Shown here: positions 10,941 to 21,375 of the stretch, piece after piece
How positions within the stretch are numbered: the first letter of the stretch is position 1
How the letters are laid out: every line of letters starts with the position of its first letter
From: Eledone cirrhosa
Lineage: Eukaryota > Mollusca > Cephalopoda > Octopoda > Eledonidae
Length of the DNA: 64,000 bases
Direction of reading: 5' to 3'
NCBI GenBank assembly: GCA_964016885.1
Contig: OZ024742.1
Coordinates: forward strand, 117,170,323 to 117,234,322
Translations under genes and position numbers: made by a program
Notes under the pieces: generated by a model
Databases searched by the model: none
What the model was told of the DNA's origin: nothing
The model's input: only the letters and a program-made list of their open reading frames with translations

Positions 10941-11160
10941 AATGATTTTTACTATAGGCACAAGGCCAGCAATTTGAAGGGGAGGGGAATGTCGATTAAA
11001 TCAACCCCAGTGCATTACCGGTACTTTATTTGATCGACCTTGTAAGGATGAAAGGCAAAGCTAACCTTGGCAGTATTTGAACTCAGAACGTAAAGGGATG
11101 CAACTATGCCACAAAGCAAGGTGTCTGACGCTTTACCAATTCTGCCAATCCAATGACCTC
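10941..11160 (-). mobile_element. OR-type SINE, unit 3, old subfamily
   Basis: It carries the extra block 'ggggaggggaatgtcgatta' then 'aatcaaccccagtgcattac', absent from its two neighbours. Confidence 0.88.
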
Positions 11161-11165
11161 CAATA

Positions 11166-11337
11166 ATAATTGTTTCTACTTTAGGCACAAGGCCAGCAAT
11201 TACTCAGTGCATTACTGGTACTTTATTTTATCGACCCCGTAAGGATGAAAGGCAAAGTTAACCTCGGCAGGATTTGAACTCAGAATGGCAAGGGCCGTAA
11301 CTCTATGCATCAAAGCATGGCGTCCAACCCTCTCCAA
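11166..11337 (-). mobile_element. OR-type SINE, unit 4, head truncated
   Basis: A young copy of subfamily B ('gtaactctatgcatcaaagc') that stops within 'ccaaccctctccaata', so the A-box end is cut off where the snap-back palindrome begins. Confidence 0.85.
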
Positions 11338-11437
11338 TAATGTACTGGGTAATTGCTGGCACAAGGCCAGCAATTACCCAGTACATTACTGGTACTTTAT
11401 TTTATCGACCTTGTAAGGATGAAATGCAAAGTTAACC
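11338..11437 (-). mobile_element. OR-type SINE 3' part with snap-back palindrome
   Basis: Positions 11338-11360 and 11366-11388 are perfect 23-bp reverse complements separated by 'acaag'. The right arm continues as a reverse-strand SINE 3' half up to 'gatgaaatgcaaagttaacc' and then stops at an AATAAT run. The left arm is therefore a folded-back copy of the same SINE tail. Confidence 0.88.
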
Positions 11438-12316
11438 AATAATAATGATAATAATATATACCTTTGAATGAGTAGAGAAATGTAACAGAGCAATATACAT
11501 TTTAAATGTAATATGTATGTGTGTGTATGTATATATATATAGAGAGAGAGGGGGGAGGGGGGGGGGCATACACAAACACACAAAGATTGAAACTTTGACA
11601 CATCGTAGCAGAAAGGTGAGGGTGAATAAATATAGTAGAAGGAAGTTGATTAAGTTTTCTCAAATGTAAAAAACATAACACCTGTTCATCTTAAAGCTCA
11701 CTAGAAATCTTAGCTGAAGAATAAAAAAACAATTTCATTAAAAAAAACTCTCGTATAAAAAGCAACGTATGTATACTGGAACAATTCATGACTGGATCCT
11801 ATAAAGAATGAAACTGAGAGCAAAGTTGAGAAGTTGATCAGAAATGAATCTATTGGAATCAGTTTGATCATGCTGACGCTGTGAAGATTAAAATGTTTCT
11901 ATGGTAGTTTCATTTTATATTTCTGTTTAAACCTGATCAACAACTCTATTAATATGATTATAAGGTTCCATGTTTCACTTTCTATTTTTTCAATATTATT
12001 TTTTTTTGTGTGTGTGTAAGCGCAATTTTTATTTTTATCATTAGTTATTTGTTTCATATATTTTAACTTTTGATCTTTTAAAAAGAAAATTTTAATTTTT
12101 AACAGCAGATTGATTTTTTTCCTATTTTTTATGTACTTCATTGATATCAATCTGACAATTGACTTCAAACAAACCCTTTGCAATATTATACCTGTCATGA
12201 ATATTTGTTCTACTTTAATTCATATTCTGATAGCAAAGAAACATGCAGACGTTAGTTTTATAGAATATTAAAAAGAGGTAACTTACTTGTACATTTTCTA
12301 AAGAATGTCATGAGAT
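11438..12316. other. Unannotated AT-rich spacer
   Basis: Low-complexity TATG/AG/G runs lie at 11510-11565. No gene seen. Confidence 0.4.

Positions 12317-12317
<1 letters not shown>

Positions 12318-12352
<35 letters not shown>
12318..12352. repeat. (TA)n microsatellite
   Basis: A pure TA tract of about 17 units directly before a tRNA-derived SINE. Confidence 0.9.
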
Positions 12353-12359
<7 letters not shown>

Positions 12360-12560
12360 GGCTTAGTGGTTAGAGAATTTGGATTCACAATTATAAGGTT
12401 ATGAGTTTGATTCCTGGATCAGGCGATGTGTTATGTTCTTGAACAAAACTCTTCACTTCACATTGCTCTTTCTAAATCATGGCAACATTGTGTCCTTTGT
12501 CACATTTGTTGCATTCTACCCCACTTGGTAAGCAAATGTGGTCTGGGATCTTGGCAGTTT
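12353..12560 (+). mobile_element. Third tRNA-derived SINE family, single copy
   Basis: The A-box-like 'tggcttagtggttagagaat' and B-box-like 'gagtttgattcctggatca' are correctly spaced. A body follows ('tgttatgttcttgaacaaaa', 'cacttcacattgctctttct') that resembles a SINE body widespread in molluscs. It is distinct from the other two SINE families. It ends near an A-run at 12551. A 68-codon frame over it is not a gene. Confidence 0.65.
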
Positions 12561-13311
12561 AAAAAAAATATATATGTGTTGATGTATAGACAAAAAATGC
12601 TGTTAAATTGCCTATTGGTATCATTAACATAACATCACCGTATTTGCTACAGTTAACACTTTTAATGGTAACCAGTTGAATATACATGTGTTATAATCAC
12701 AGATTACTCAACTACAACTTATGCCAGCTCACACCGTGACAAGAGATCATATACTAGTATGTAGATATGACCATGTCCATGATAGGTTAAACCAATTACT
12801 CAATAATAACAATTAATCCCTGGGGTGAGGGGAGATCATAAAAGAAACGTAAGTAAAGCTAAGCAGGGAGGAGCCATAAGAGAATTATGTACATCAATCT
12901 CATAATAATTTACTTACACGAAAGAGTGTACTTATTTCTTAAGTCTAATTCATACTTAATAGATGTAAGAGGCAATTTTATAAGTGCGAGTACATAACTG
13001 GGTGCAATGATAAATTAAATTGGATAATAAAATACTAATATAGAAAGGATAATCATTCATATGTAAGAAGGTAGAAAGGGTTTCAGGTTTTTTATAGTGA
13101 AAATAAGTCTATTATTATGAATTCATTCAATGCTTATGAATTTAAGAGAAACAGTATAACTATTACTAAAGTCTGATTCATAACTAATGGATGTAAGATT
13201 TGATAGAAGCAACTATGAAGGGGAAGGACTTAATAGGTTACCCTAATATACTAAGTGGTGTCATATTTACTATATCAAAAAGAATAGGAATTCCTGTGTA
13301 AACAAGTAGAG
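12561..13311. other. Unannotated spacer with a small duplication
   Basis: The segments near 12925-12975 and 13150-13215 share 'cataaaagtctaattcata'-like text and '.taatagatgtaaga', a weak local duplication. No gene seen. Confidence 0.35.
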
Positions 13312-13344
13312 TCCTTTCTCACTTGCCCCGTTCCTGACCCAACA

Positions 13345-14090
13345 TGGCTGTAAATGTGCATAGCTTGAGCTCAGTTTGGAAGCAGGGTCACTTTCTTAAC
13401 GACCTCAGGTCACTAAATAGATGTGGTGGCCATCAGCGAGACGAGAATTTCCGAAATGCAAGCTTTCGCACCGATCTTTGACGGTTACGAGGTGTAGGCA
13501 TCTCCGAGCCATCCGGGAGTGGGGGGGGCGGGGGGGCGGAATGGCTGTGTTGTTTCGGAAAGGCTTGGGTCTCGCCATACGGACCATCTTCCTGGACCCA
13601 GAAGGTAAGTCGGTAGTGCTGGACGTGAATGGCACCGAAGGCAACGCTTTAGGGGCAGGACGGCCAGATTTCTCAGACGTCTAGAGACCTTTCTGGGAAC
13701 ATCCCGTTCTTTAGTGTTAGTGGACAACTAGAACGGTATCTTGGATGCACGCTGGGATTGTGTGGGGCTAGTGGATAGGGGAGGAGGGTGCAAGAGCCTC
13801 ACCAACTTGCTCAGACGTTTTGAATTGTCTGACAGGTATCGACTGGATCACCCGAATGTGCCAATGTGGACATGGGCAAACCGCAGCGGGTGATCCAGAT
13901 CGTATCTCGATAGGATATTCTGCAGGGAACTAGATAAGGCTAGTATAGGTTATCCACAATTTAAAATAGTCAACTACACGGACCACAAATTTGTGATCTG
14001 TGAGATCGACATAGACAGACTTCATAGACAAGGACCCGGTTACGTGTCTTTCCCGGCGCACAAAGCCTACAGATTAGCGTATTAGTTAAG
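13345..14090 (+). pseudogene. Endonuclease region of the Tx1-like LINE
   Basis: Reading through three frames gives recognisable pieces: 'MAVNVHSLSSVW' at the start, 'GGMAVLFRKGLGLAIRT' (13530-13585), 'LDPEGKSVVLDVNGTEGNAL' (13592-13651), then 'GRPDFS', and later 'LDHPNVPMWTWANRSG' (about 13855). This is the order of an exonuclease-endonuclease-phosphatase type LINE nuclease, which nicks the target DNA. Frameshifts near 13440, 13680 and 13900 prevent a full product. The usual catalytic GDWN-like and SDH-like motifs are degraded, the latter to 'YTDHKFVICE' near 13977. Confidence 0.7.
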
Positions 14091-14096
14091 CGGGCG

Positions 14097-16230
14097 TTGA
14101 AGGGAGCGGTCGTCAATAACAGGTGGTGGTTTGCCATGAAAAGGGCAATTAAAGTAGAGTCAATTAGGTTTAGCAAAGGAGTAGTGATAGAGGAAAATAG
14201 AGTAGAGGGAGAGCTAGTCAGAAAGCTAGAAGAGGCGTTTAGGACAGGCATCGCAACCGACGTGCTTGCGGCGAGATTGGCACTCGACCAATTCTTCAAC
14301 GGAAAACATGAAGGCTGCGTTGTCAGAGCTAGAACGCGTGTTCTGAAACACGAGGGAATAAAAGCCGTCCAATGGTCCTGGGTGGCAGAGGCACGACGTT
14401 GCAACAAAGCCACAATTCGGTCTTTGTCTGACCAGAACGGGCGCGTGTTGCTCGAACCCAAGCAGATGTGTGGGGCTTTTCAGCAGCACTTTGCTGAACT
14501 GTTCGGGAACAGCGATGGGCCGGATCGGGGTATGGACTTCAGTGCATACCTAGCCGGACTACCTCGGCTCTCGAATATCCACATAACAGTGTTGCGAAAA
14601 GCCAATAACAGCCGGTGAAATACAGGAAGTGATGGCAAACTGCACAAGGGGTAAATCGCTAGGTTTGGATGCTCTGCCCTACGAGCTTTATGCATTTATG
14701 CCAGACTTGTTCGGTGACCTCTTGGCAGACGTCTACTGAAACTTGCAGTAGAACGGGAGCATTCCCAGATTTGTGAGCCGGGGAGCGGTGGCGCTGCTGA
14801 GAAAAGACCCGAACAAGGGGGATGTTATTGATAACTTCAGGCCAATAACTCTGCTAAATGCAGAGTTCAAGATTTTGGCCAAGGTGTTAGCAACGAGGTT
14901 GGCACTTTTGTCGAGGATCTGGTGGGAGAGGTGCAGACATGCGCCATTCCGGACAGATCAATATGCGACAACCTCCACCTCATGCAATATATCATAGAGA
15001 GGGTGTTTAAGGAACCTGGCACGGGTGGAGCCCTGATCAACTTGGATCAATGCAAAGCTTTCGATAGGGTCGACCATTGGTACCTGGCAATGGTCCTCGA
15101 GGCAGCCGGTTTCAGACCCATTTTCAGGGGTTGGATTGCTGTGATGTACAGCGACATCTGCTCAGTTGTGAGGGTGAACGGTCACCTGTCGCAGTCATTC
15201 AGCATCATGCGCTCGGTCCGCCAGGGTTGTCCCCTCTCGTCCCTCTTGTACATATTGGCTCTCGAGCCATTAGTGCACAAACTGGGGTCGATGAGGAGTG
15301 TCCCACGCAAACTAGGATGTGGGAAATCCGAGTCAGCTTACGCCGACGACGTCACCATGGTTGTGTCGAGGAGCAGACATGCCCAGATGCTCGGCACCGC
15401 TCTCAAGGAATACGAAGCAGTGACAGGAGCAAAGATAAACCAGGAAAAGTCGGTGTGCTTGCAGCTCGGCACCTGGAGAGGTAAGTCCATCTCATCCGAC
15501 AGCGCCGTGTGGCATTGGACGGACGGACCGGTTAAACTGCTCGGGGTCTGGTTCGGACCGGACCTTCAGATGGAGAGAACCTGGAGCGAGATGACGAGCA
15601 GGGTGGTCTCCCTCACCCAGAAATGGGCCGAGAGGAAGCTGTCTCTGAAAGACGGTGCGGAGGTGGCGAATGCGTACATCGCATCTGGCACTGCTACTGC
15701 CTCACCGTCGTCCCTTGCCCCGGCCCAACTCTCACCAAAATGGAGCACCTCCTCTTCCACTTTTTGTGGAAGGGACATGCTCCCATGGTCAGACAATCCA
15801 TCTGCTGTCAACAGCCGTTGCGTGGAGGACTGGGCATGCCATGGCTGATGATGCGCATCTCTGGTGCTTCCTTGACGGTGAACAGGTGTGGTCGCCATTC
15901 GTCAGGCACGTTTTCCCACAGCTCGTCTCCTTGACGGAGCTGCAGTCCTGTGTCAGGAAAAGACCGAGGGATAGCGCTTGGAAACTGGAATGTCTCCACG
16001 CGCTCACCGCCCTCTGCCAGCTGGGCACCAGTATCGGTGGAACATCCACCTCGATGTTCTATAGAGGATTAGTGGAGGGGAAGAGCGACAACGTTCTCGG
16101 AGAGATCCTGGGCATCGAAGAAGATCAGCTGTTTACTCTCTTCCGGAGAACTTTCAGCCCAGGGCCTATGGATAACTTCCAAAAATCCCTGGCCTGGCAG
16201 TGCGCGGGGAGTGTTGCCGGTTCGAGATAA
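14097..16230 (+). pseudogene. Reverse transcriptase of the Tx1-like LINE
   Basis: Open segments in shifting frames. A linker segment occupies 14097-14618. RT fingers follow at 14773-14997 ('DNFRPITLLNAEFKILAK'). The RT core is 14922-15848, with 'GALINLDQCKAFDRVDH' (motif A), 'VRQGCPLS' (motif B) and an intact YADD at 15339-15350 (motif C). The C-terminal part continues in another frame at 15655-16230 ('EEDQLFTLFRRTFSPG'). The family would make one continuous protein of over 1000 residues. Here at least three frameshifts break it, including one near 15700. Confidence 0.8.
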
Positions 16231-16962
16231 GCTCTACAAGCACAGAAGTGCCGTCAGCCGGGCCTGTTAAAGATGCGCGCAGAGCAACAAAACCATCCTG
16301 TACGCACTCGTTCAGTACCCGAGCATTGCCGACTTGTGGAGTTATGTCGAACAGTTGCTGTCGCAGGTAGGACCGATCCGGTTATCAACTGAGTCCATTG
16401 TGCAGATGGTCTCTCCGTCTTCCTTCGAGGAGGAAGGGCAGGTGGTTTTCATCTGCCTGGTGGCCATGGCGAAAGAGATTGTGTGGTAGACAAGGTTGAA
16501 AGGGTTAAAGACAGACACTTTCCTCTTTGGCCTATCCCTGATTAACTTTTCCAAATTAGGTTGGAGAGGCAAGTGCTCTCTCCTAGGAAGTTTGTTGAAA
16601 GGTGGGTGAATGTAGCGAGAATGGTCCAAGTGAACGGGACCGCTCTGAATATACACTTGTAGTTTGAGGAATGGAAAAAATTAAGAGAGGGCGCTTGCCC
16701 TGGTGGTCAGGGTGGCCATTGCCTTTTGTGTAGTTTTCACCACGAGTAACCCTCGGAGGTTCCCCCCCTATTGGGGAATTTTTCATTGTTTGAATTTTCA
16801 TTTTTATTGTTTATATATATATACATATGTTTCTGTTTTTTTTCTTTTTCATTTCTTATATAAATAATAAAAATTTTACACGCACAAAACCCACATCGTA
16901 CCGTCCTGTGCCGTCTGTAATGTTTTTTTTTTATGTCAGCCCTTGTGGCCAATAAAGAAATC

Positions 16963-16977
16963 ATTATTATTATTATT
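16963..16977. repeat. (ATT)5 junction between two LINEs
   Basis: Short ATT tract that is at once the 3' tail of the Tx1-like element (+) and the (AAT)n flank of the R4/Dong-like element (-). Confidence 0.85.
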
Positions 16978-18583
16978 GTTCTTTGAGTCTCAGTCATTGA
17001 TGTTAGTTAACTGGAAAGTTTGTTGAAATGAATATCAAGCCACTACCTGCAGCCTCAGATATTCAGGATGTATCGGAGGGTTCTTGCCGTTCCCAGCAAG
17101 CATGCCTTTTGAAGTGTTCCAAAAAGCGGGGCGGGGCCAATTTTCTTTAACCATCCCTGGAACCTTTTTGAGATAGTACCAAGTACGCCTATGACAATCG
17201 GGACCACTTTGACTTCATGGCAGTTCCAAATCCTTTTTACCTCCCACTTTAAGTCCTGGTATCGGTTAATTTTCTCCCTCTCCTTCTCTTGCACTCTCAT
17301 ATCGAATGGGCAGGCCACATGCACAATCAGGCACAATCCTTTTTCCTTGTCCAAAACCACCAGGTCAGGTCTATTGTGTTCCAGTTTCTTGTCCGTCTGT
17401 ATCCTAAAATCCCACAGCACCTTCACCTGATCGTTTTCTATCACCGACTCTGGCTTATGCTCATACCACTTCTCAGAATGTGGTAAATTGTTTACTTTGC
17501 ATAGGTGCCAGTGGATCACCCTGCCCATCACATCATGTCTCCAGCCTTTATAGTGAGTCTGGGCTAGGTGTTTACACTCGGATACAATGTGAGCCACAGT
17601 CTCCTCTCTCTCTCCACAGATCCTGCACAGTGGGCTAGCCCCCTCCTTGTAAATATGGTGTTTCAGCCACTTCGTTTTGAGGGCCTGCTCTTGCGCAGCC
17701 ATTAGCATTCCTTCTGTAGCCTTTTGAAGGTCTCCTCTTTTCAACCAGTTCCATGTCTGTGGATCTCTGAATTCAGTTTTCTCAAAGAAGGTACTATGAA
17801 GGGATTTTTCATGAAAGCTGCTCTTTCTCCTTGTTGTTATTTCCTCCTTGGACATCCCCTGGTCTATTGTCCTCTCCTTCAGTACAATTCTGAGCAATGG
17901 CTCCTTACTATCAGTCACGTATTTGTGTAGGTTGATTTTCTCCATCTGAACACAGTCCTCTATGCTGATAAGACCTCTTCCACCTTCAGATCTCCTTAAG
18001 TAGAGTCTATCGACATCATTCCTCTTGTGGAACATGTTGTAGATAGTCAATAGCTTCCTAGTCTTCCTATCCATTTCTTTTTGTTCAGCAACATTCCATC
18101 TCAGAATTCCCGCACTGTACATAATAATAGACACAGCTCGGGAATTTACTGCACTTATGGCATTCCTACTGTTCAGATGTGACTTTAATATGCCCCTTAC
18201 TCTCCGAATGTATTCAGATCTTATCAATTCCTTCATGTTTTTGTTCTTGATGTCATCAGCCTCCAGAACACCCAAATACTTGTATCCTTCTTCAGTGTCA
18301 ATTTCCTTTATCATCTCACCTGTTGCTACCTGGATTCCATTGCTTCTGTTCAATTTACTCCTCTTCATCACAAGGACTCCACACTTACTAATACCAAATT
18401 GCATACATATATCATTGCTGAAAATACGGACAGTGTCAACAAGCACATCCAACTCCTTCTCACTCTTCCCGAAGAGCTTAAGATCGTCCATGAAGAGGAG
18501 GTGATTGATGGTAAGCTCTCCCTTTCCCAACTTGTATCCTGCTCTCACTTTTCGCAGTATAATGGTCAGAGGCATCAGGCAAT
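16978..18583 (-). mobile_element. R4/Dong-like LINE, 5'-truncated, copy D1
   Basis: A member of the non-LTR group that uses a C-terminal restriction-like endonuclease. The 3' end 'gactcaaagaac' (sense) runs into (AAT)n. The 5' end is cut inside the RT domain at about 18583, where it meets AT-rich sequence. Copies at 42392-42820 and 51533-52010 share the same 3' end and the same kind of flank. Bombyx Dong elements of the R4 clade are known to sit in TAA repeats, which fits. Confidence 0.85.
17055..18575 (-). CDS. R4/Dong-like pol, C-terminal 506 codons open
   Basis: An uninterrupted frame covering the end of the reverse transcriptase and the endonuclease part. Residues 28-31 are FMDD (RT motif C), inside 'HLLFMDDLKLFG'. 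Residues 317-334 form a CX2CX8HX4C zinc knuckle ('CRICGEREETVAHIVSEC'). Residues 402-404 are the RPD of the restriction-like nuclease. The expected second acid, in 'LIVDVACPFD', is His at residue 419 (codon 17319-17321), whereas two other copies in this window keep Asp. The frame has no start of its own: the Met at 18575 is internal, because fingers and palm motifs A and B are missing upstream. It would not encode an active enzyme. The open frame over 500 codons suggests a fairly recent insertion. Confidence 0.82.
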   Translation of the reverse strand: MPLTIILRKVRAGYKLGKGELTINHLLFMDDLKLFGKSEKELDVLVDTVRIFSNDICMQFGISKCGVLVMKRSKLNRSNGIQVATGEMIKEIDTEEGYKYLGVLEADDIKNKNMKELIRSEYIRRVRGILKSHLNSRNAISAVNSRAVSIIMYSAGILRWNVAEQKEMDRKTRKLLTIYNMFHKRNDVDRLYLRRSEGGRGLISIEDCVQMEKINLHKYVTDSKEPLLRIVLKERTIDQGMSKEEITTRRKSSFHEKSLHSTFFEKTEFRDPQTWNWLKRGDLQKATEGMLMAAQEQALKTKWLKHHIYKEGASPLCRICGEREETVAHIVSECKHLAQTHYKGWRHDVMGRVIHWHLCKVNNLPHSEKWYEHKPESVIENDQVKVLWDFRIQTDKKLEHNRPDLVVLDKEKGLCLIVHVACPFDMRVQEKEREKINRYQDLKWEVKRIWNCHEVKVVPIVIGVLGTISKRFQGWLKKIGPAPLFGTLQKACLLGTARTLRYILNI

Positions 18584-18975
18584 TATTTTTATATTATTTC
18601 TATAAGCATTAAGTTTAAGATTAATGGTATGAGGACAAAGAGAATTTGTTCATACCTTATTGTTACATTTCAGATCACTTAGTGCATTAAAGCTAGATTT
18701 TGGTGAAGTTATAGTATATGAGACTACAATGGAATTTTTATTTCCCTTATAATTTCACATTATACTGGATCTTTTCATTATTACTTGATTTAACTAATGC
18801 CACATTGTAATATTATGTGTACTGGTAAAAAATAATGCCATTAGAGATCCTATTAGATATATTGTTTACTATGGACTTAAGTATGAATCTAGTGTAATTA
18901 GAGCGCTCATTGACATAGAAAAATTGTTAAACAGGTTTATGAAAGGATTTGTATTGTTCTGAATCAAGATCAAAG
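18584..18975. other. Unannotated spacer
   Basis: AT-rich, no gene or repeat recognised. Confidence 0.4.
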
Positions 18976-19320
18976 GCTATCATCATCATCATCATCATCA
19001 TCGTTTAACGTCCATCTTCCACGCTTGCATGGGTTTGGACGGGAATTGTCCCACTTGAGGCAAGATTGGTTGTCTTGCTCGTATAAGACTGTCGGGTGGG
19101 TTTTCTACGGCTGGATACCCTTCCTAACACCAACCACATTACAGCGTGGACTGTGTGTTTTTTTGTCGTGACACCTACACGACCTCATTTATTTCGGACT
19201 GGATGTTGTGGTACCAACATAACTTTACATCGAAAGGTGTGGTGTGGATGGGGTGGGGGTAGTGGGACGGAGGTGTATTTTTGTTAGAGGTGCCTACTGA
19301 CTGTAGGGTTCGCTTTGTAC

Positions 19321-20110
19321 TTAGGCAAGGCAGGTCTTCTGTATTACTGTGTAGCGCCAAAGATCTCGGTCCAGTGACATTGTCTTGGAGAGGTGTAAGT
19401 GTGTGAGGTCAGAATTTATCAAGTCGCCCCAGGTTTTTATGGGTCTGCCTACTCCGTGGCTACCGTCTATTTTTATTGCCCTGCACTTTTTTATACAGCT
19501 GTCGTCTTTCATGCGCATCACATGACTGTACCAATGTAGTCTTCTCTTGAGTAAACAACATCTGATTCCTCTTATTCCTAATTTCTCCCTTAGTTCGTTT
19601 ATGCTTTGCGGTCACGTATATTACACATCCAGCGGAGCATGCAAGCTTCGTTCCTCTCCGGTCTGCGTATATCCTCTGCACACAATGCCCAAGTCTCACT
19701 GCCATGTAACATTGCTGTTCGTATGCAGGCATCATACAGCCTGCCTTTCATTTTTAGAGAGAACCCTTTAGCGGCCAATAGTACTTTTTCCATCCCGTTC
19801 TGACTCTAGCTACTGTAGTTTCAGAGCACCCTCCCCCACTGCTGATTTTGTCACCCAGGTAACAGAAGGTGTCCACTATTTCTATAGAACCATCTGTGCA
19901 ATGGAATGAGCTAGTATTCTGTGGGCACTTGCTGCTACTTATTGCACCTGAGCAACGACCACATATAAAATCTATATTCTTAGTTAGCTTACCTGTGATC
20001 CCACTACATCTTTTATGCACCCATACTTTGCATTTGGGACATAAAATGGAGTTTCTGCCTACTCCTTTCCTTCACACTGAGCATGGCCATTTCCCAGATG
20101 GGACCGGTGC
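19321..20110 (-). pseudogene. Finger and C-terminal region of the family C LINE
   Basis: Downstream of the RT, reverse strand. A finger of the form C-(C)-x12-C-x2-C-x4-H-x2-C-x13-C-x2-C can be read ('NSILCPKCKVWVHKRCSG', 'DFICGRCSG'); its second Cys position is a TGA stop at 20072-20074. Then come 'FCYLGDKISSGGGCSE', 'LYDACIRTAMLHGSETWAL' (19599-19793), 'NEACMLRWMCNIR', and in another frame 'HVMRMKDDSCIKKCRAI' (19321-19521). The order is the same in the copies at 61.3-62.1 and 59.05 kb. It is broken by frameshifts. Confidence 0.75.
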
Positions 20111-20225
20111 CCTATTTTCCTTCCTACAAACTAGAACTTTAGTCTTAGACAAGTTAATTTTAAGGCCTTTTGATTCTAGGTCATGCTTCCATGTTTGGAA
20201 TTTCTTCTCTAGTTCAGCCATTGAT

Positions 20226-20915
20226 TCAGCCAGTCTTGAACTCCTCTGTTATAGCCTGAAGGGCAATAATAAATAGTAGGGGGCTAAGAACAGAGCCCTG
20301 ATGAACACCAACTTTTACGCTAAACTCTTCACTATATTCGTTGTTAATTCTGACCTTGCTGACTGTTTCTTTATACATGGCTTGTATAGCTCTCACAAGC
20401 CATTCATCAACACCTAGTTTTCTAAGAGCCCACCAGATAATGGAGCGGGGGATTCTGTCAAAGGCTTTCTCCAAGTCAACAAAAGCTAAGTATAAGGGTT
20501 TACTTTTAGCTAGGTACTTCTCCTGTAGTTGTTGTACAAGGAAAAGAGTGTCTGTGGTACTTTTACCTGACACAAACCCAAACTGCATTTCATCTAGATC
20601 AATTAGCTCTCTGATTAGTTGCGTTATTACTTTTTCTGTGACCTTCATGACCTGGTCGATTAATTTAATGCCTCTATAGTTACCCCTATCTAAGGCATCT
20701 CCTTTACCCTTGTAGCACTTAATGATGATGCTGCTACGCCAGTCCTTCGGAATGACCCCATTCTGTATGACTTGGTTTACTATCCGGGTGACCATAGTGT
20801 GTCCCACCGTTCCAGATGCTTTCAGCATTTCAGCAACTATTTCCGAAGGCCCAGCCGCCTTACCCGTCTTCATATCTCTGATTGCCTTACTTATTATACT
20901 ACCTTCAACTTGCAC
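20226..20915 (-). pseudogene. Reverse transcriptase of the family C LINE, YADD deleted
   Basis: A 229-codon open frame with 'AAGPSEIVAEMLKASG', 'DRGNYRGIKLIDQVMKVTEK', 'MQFGFVSGKSTTDTLFLVQQ', motif A 'AFVDLEKAFDRIPRS' and motif B 'GVHQGSVLSPLLFIIALQA'. After 'EEFKTG' a stop follows. The sequence then resumes out of frame at 'ESMAELEKKFQTWKHDLESK' (about 20220-20160), so about a dozen codons that should contain the catalytic YADD box are missing. The copy cannot encode an active RT. Confidence 0.85.
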
Positions 20916-20930
20916 TGCTGCTATGTCTTA

Positions 20931-21375
20931 ATAATTTACTAACATTTATTAGTATCGATGGTCATAGTTAGGTTATATTCTTTAAAAAATCTGTGTAAAC
21001 ATTTCTTAGTTCTTAACAATAATGATATATGTCTCCTTTAAATGAAGGCAAGATAGCGTTTATTTTACTTAGTAAGAGAATACCTACTAAACCAGTGACT
21101 GGAGCAGAATCACTTGATCCCATAGTGATATCAAAATTGTATGGAATAGGTGAAAGCCTTTCTCAGATCACTAAATCTCACAGAAATGAAAAAGGAATGC
21201 GTAAAATAGAGAGTTGCTGTACTGTGGAAGAATACATCCAACCCATGCAAGCATGGAACAACGGACGTAATATGGTTATGAGGATATATATATATATATA
21301 AATGGCTGCTACAGGCCTAGAACTGTTTCATTTGAAGGAAATCTTCAGGAAAGCTCCGCACACACACACACACAC
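20931..21375. other. Spacer with a family C tail scrap
   Basis: Positions 21236-21282 carry 'catccaacccatgcaagcat' and 'ggaacaacggacgtaatatg' in the forward direction, a family C 3' end without its GATGAT tail. A (CA)n run is at 21359-21375. No gene seen. Confidence 0.5.

Larger units (their letters stand above)
13312..16962 (+). mobile_element. Tx1-like LINE, nearly full length
   Basis: A GC-rich block that stands out from the AT-rich surroundings. In order it holds an apurinic-type endonuclease remnant (about 13345-14090), a linker, a reverse transcriptase (about 14620-15850), a C-terminal region (to about 16230) and a 3'-UTR ending 'ggccaataaagaaatc' before (ATT)5. The RT style ('VRQGCPLSSLLYILALEPL', 'SAYADDVT') places it with the L1/Tx1 group. 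The frame is broken by several shifts, so it is dead or nearly so, but the decay looks modest. It meets the next LINE tail to tail. Confidence 0.82.
18976..20930 (-). mobile_element. Family C LINE, (GATGAT)n-tailed, large copy
   Basis: On the reverse strand: RT (20915-20226), a PHD-like Cys/His finger (about 20090-19940), a C-terminal region (to about 19330), a 3'-UTR with the 45-50 bp units and 'ggtattccaacc'-type text, and a tail of GATGAT triplets at 18976-18999. Triplet 3' tails are seen in RTE-type elements, but the clade is not assigned with certainty. The 5' end is truncated near 20930. The 3' end is nearly the same as that of 46870-47346. Confidence 0.8.

Noticed and set aside
10542..11437. 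CRISPR-like regular array
   Set aside because: The repeated units are whole SINEs of uneven length in an animal genome.
13405..13727. Reverse frames rich in Pro/Arg
   Set aside because: Shadows of the GC-rich LINE endonuclease region.
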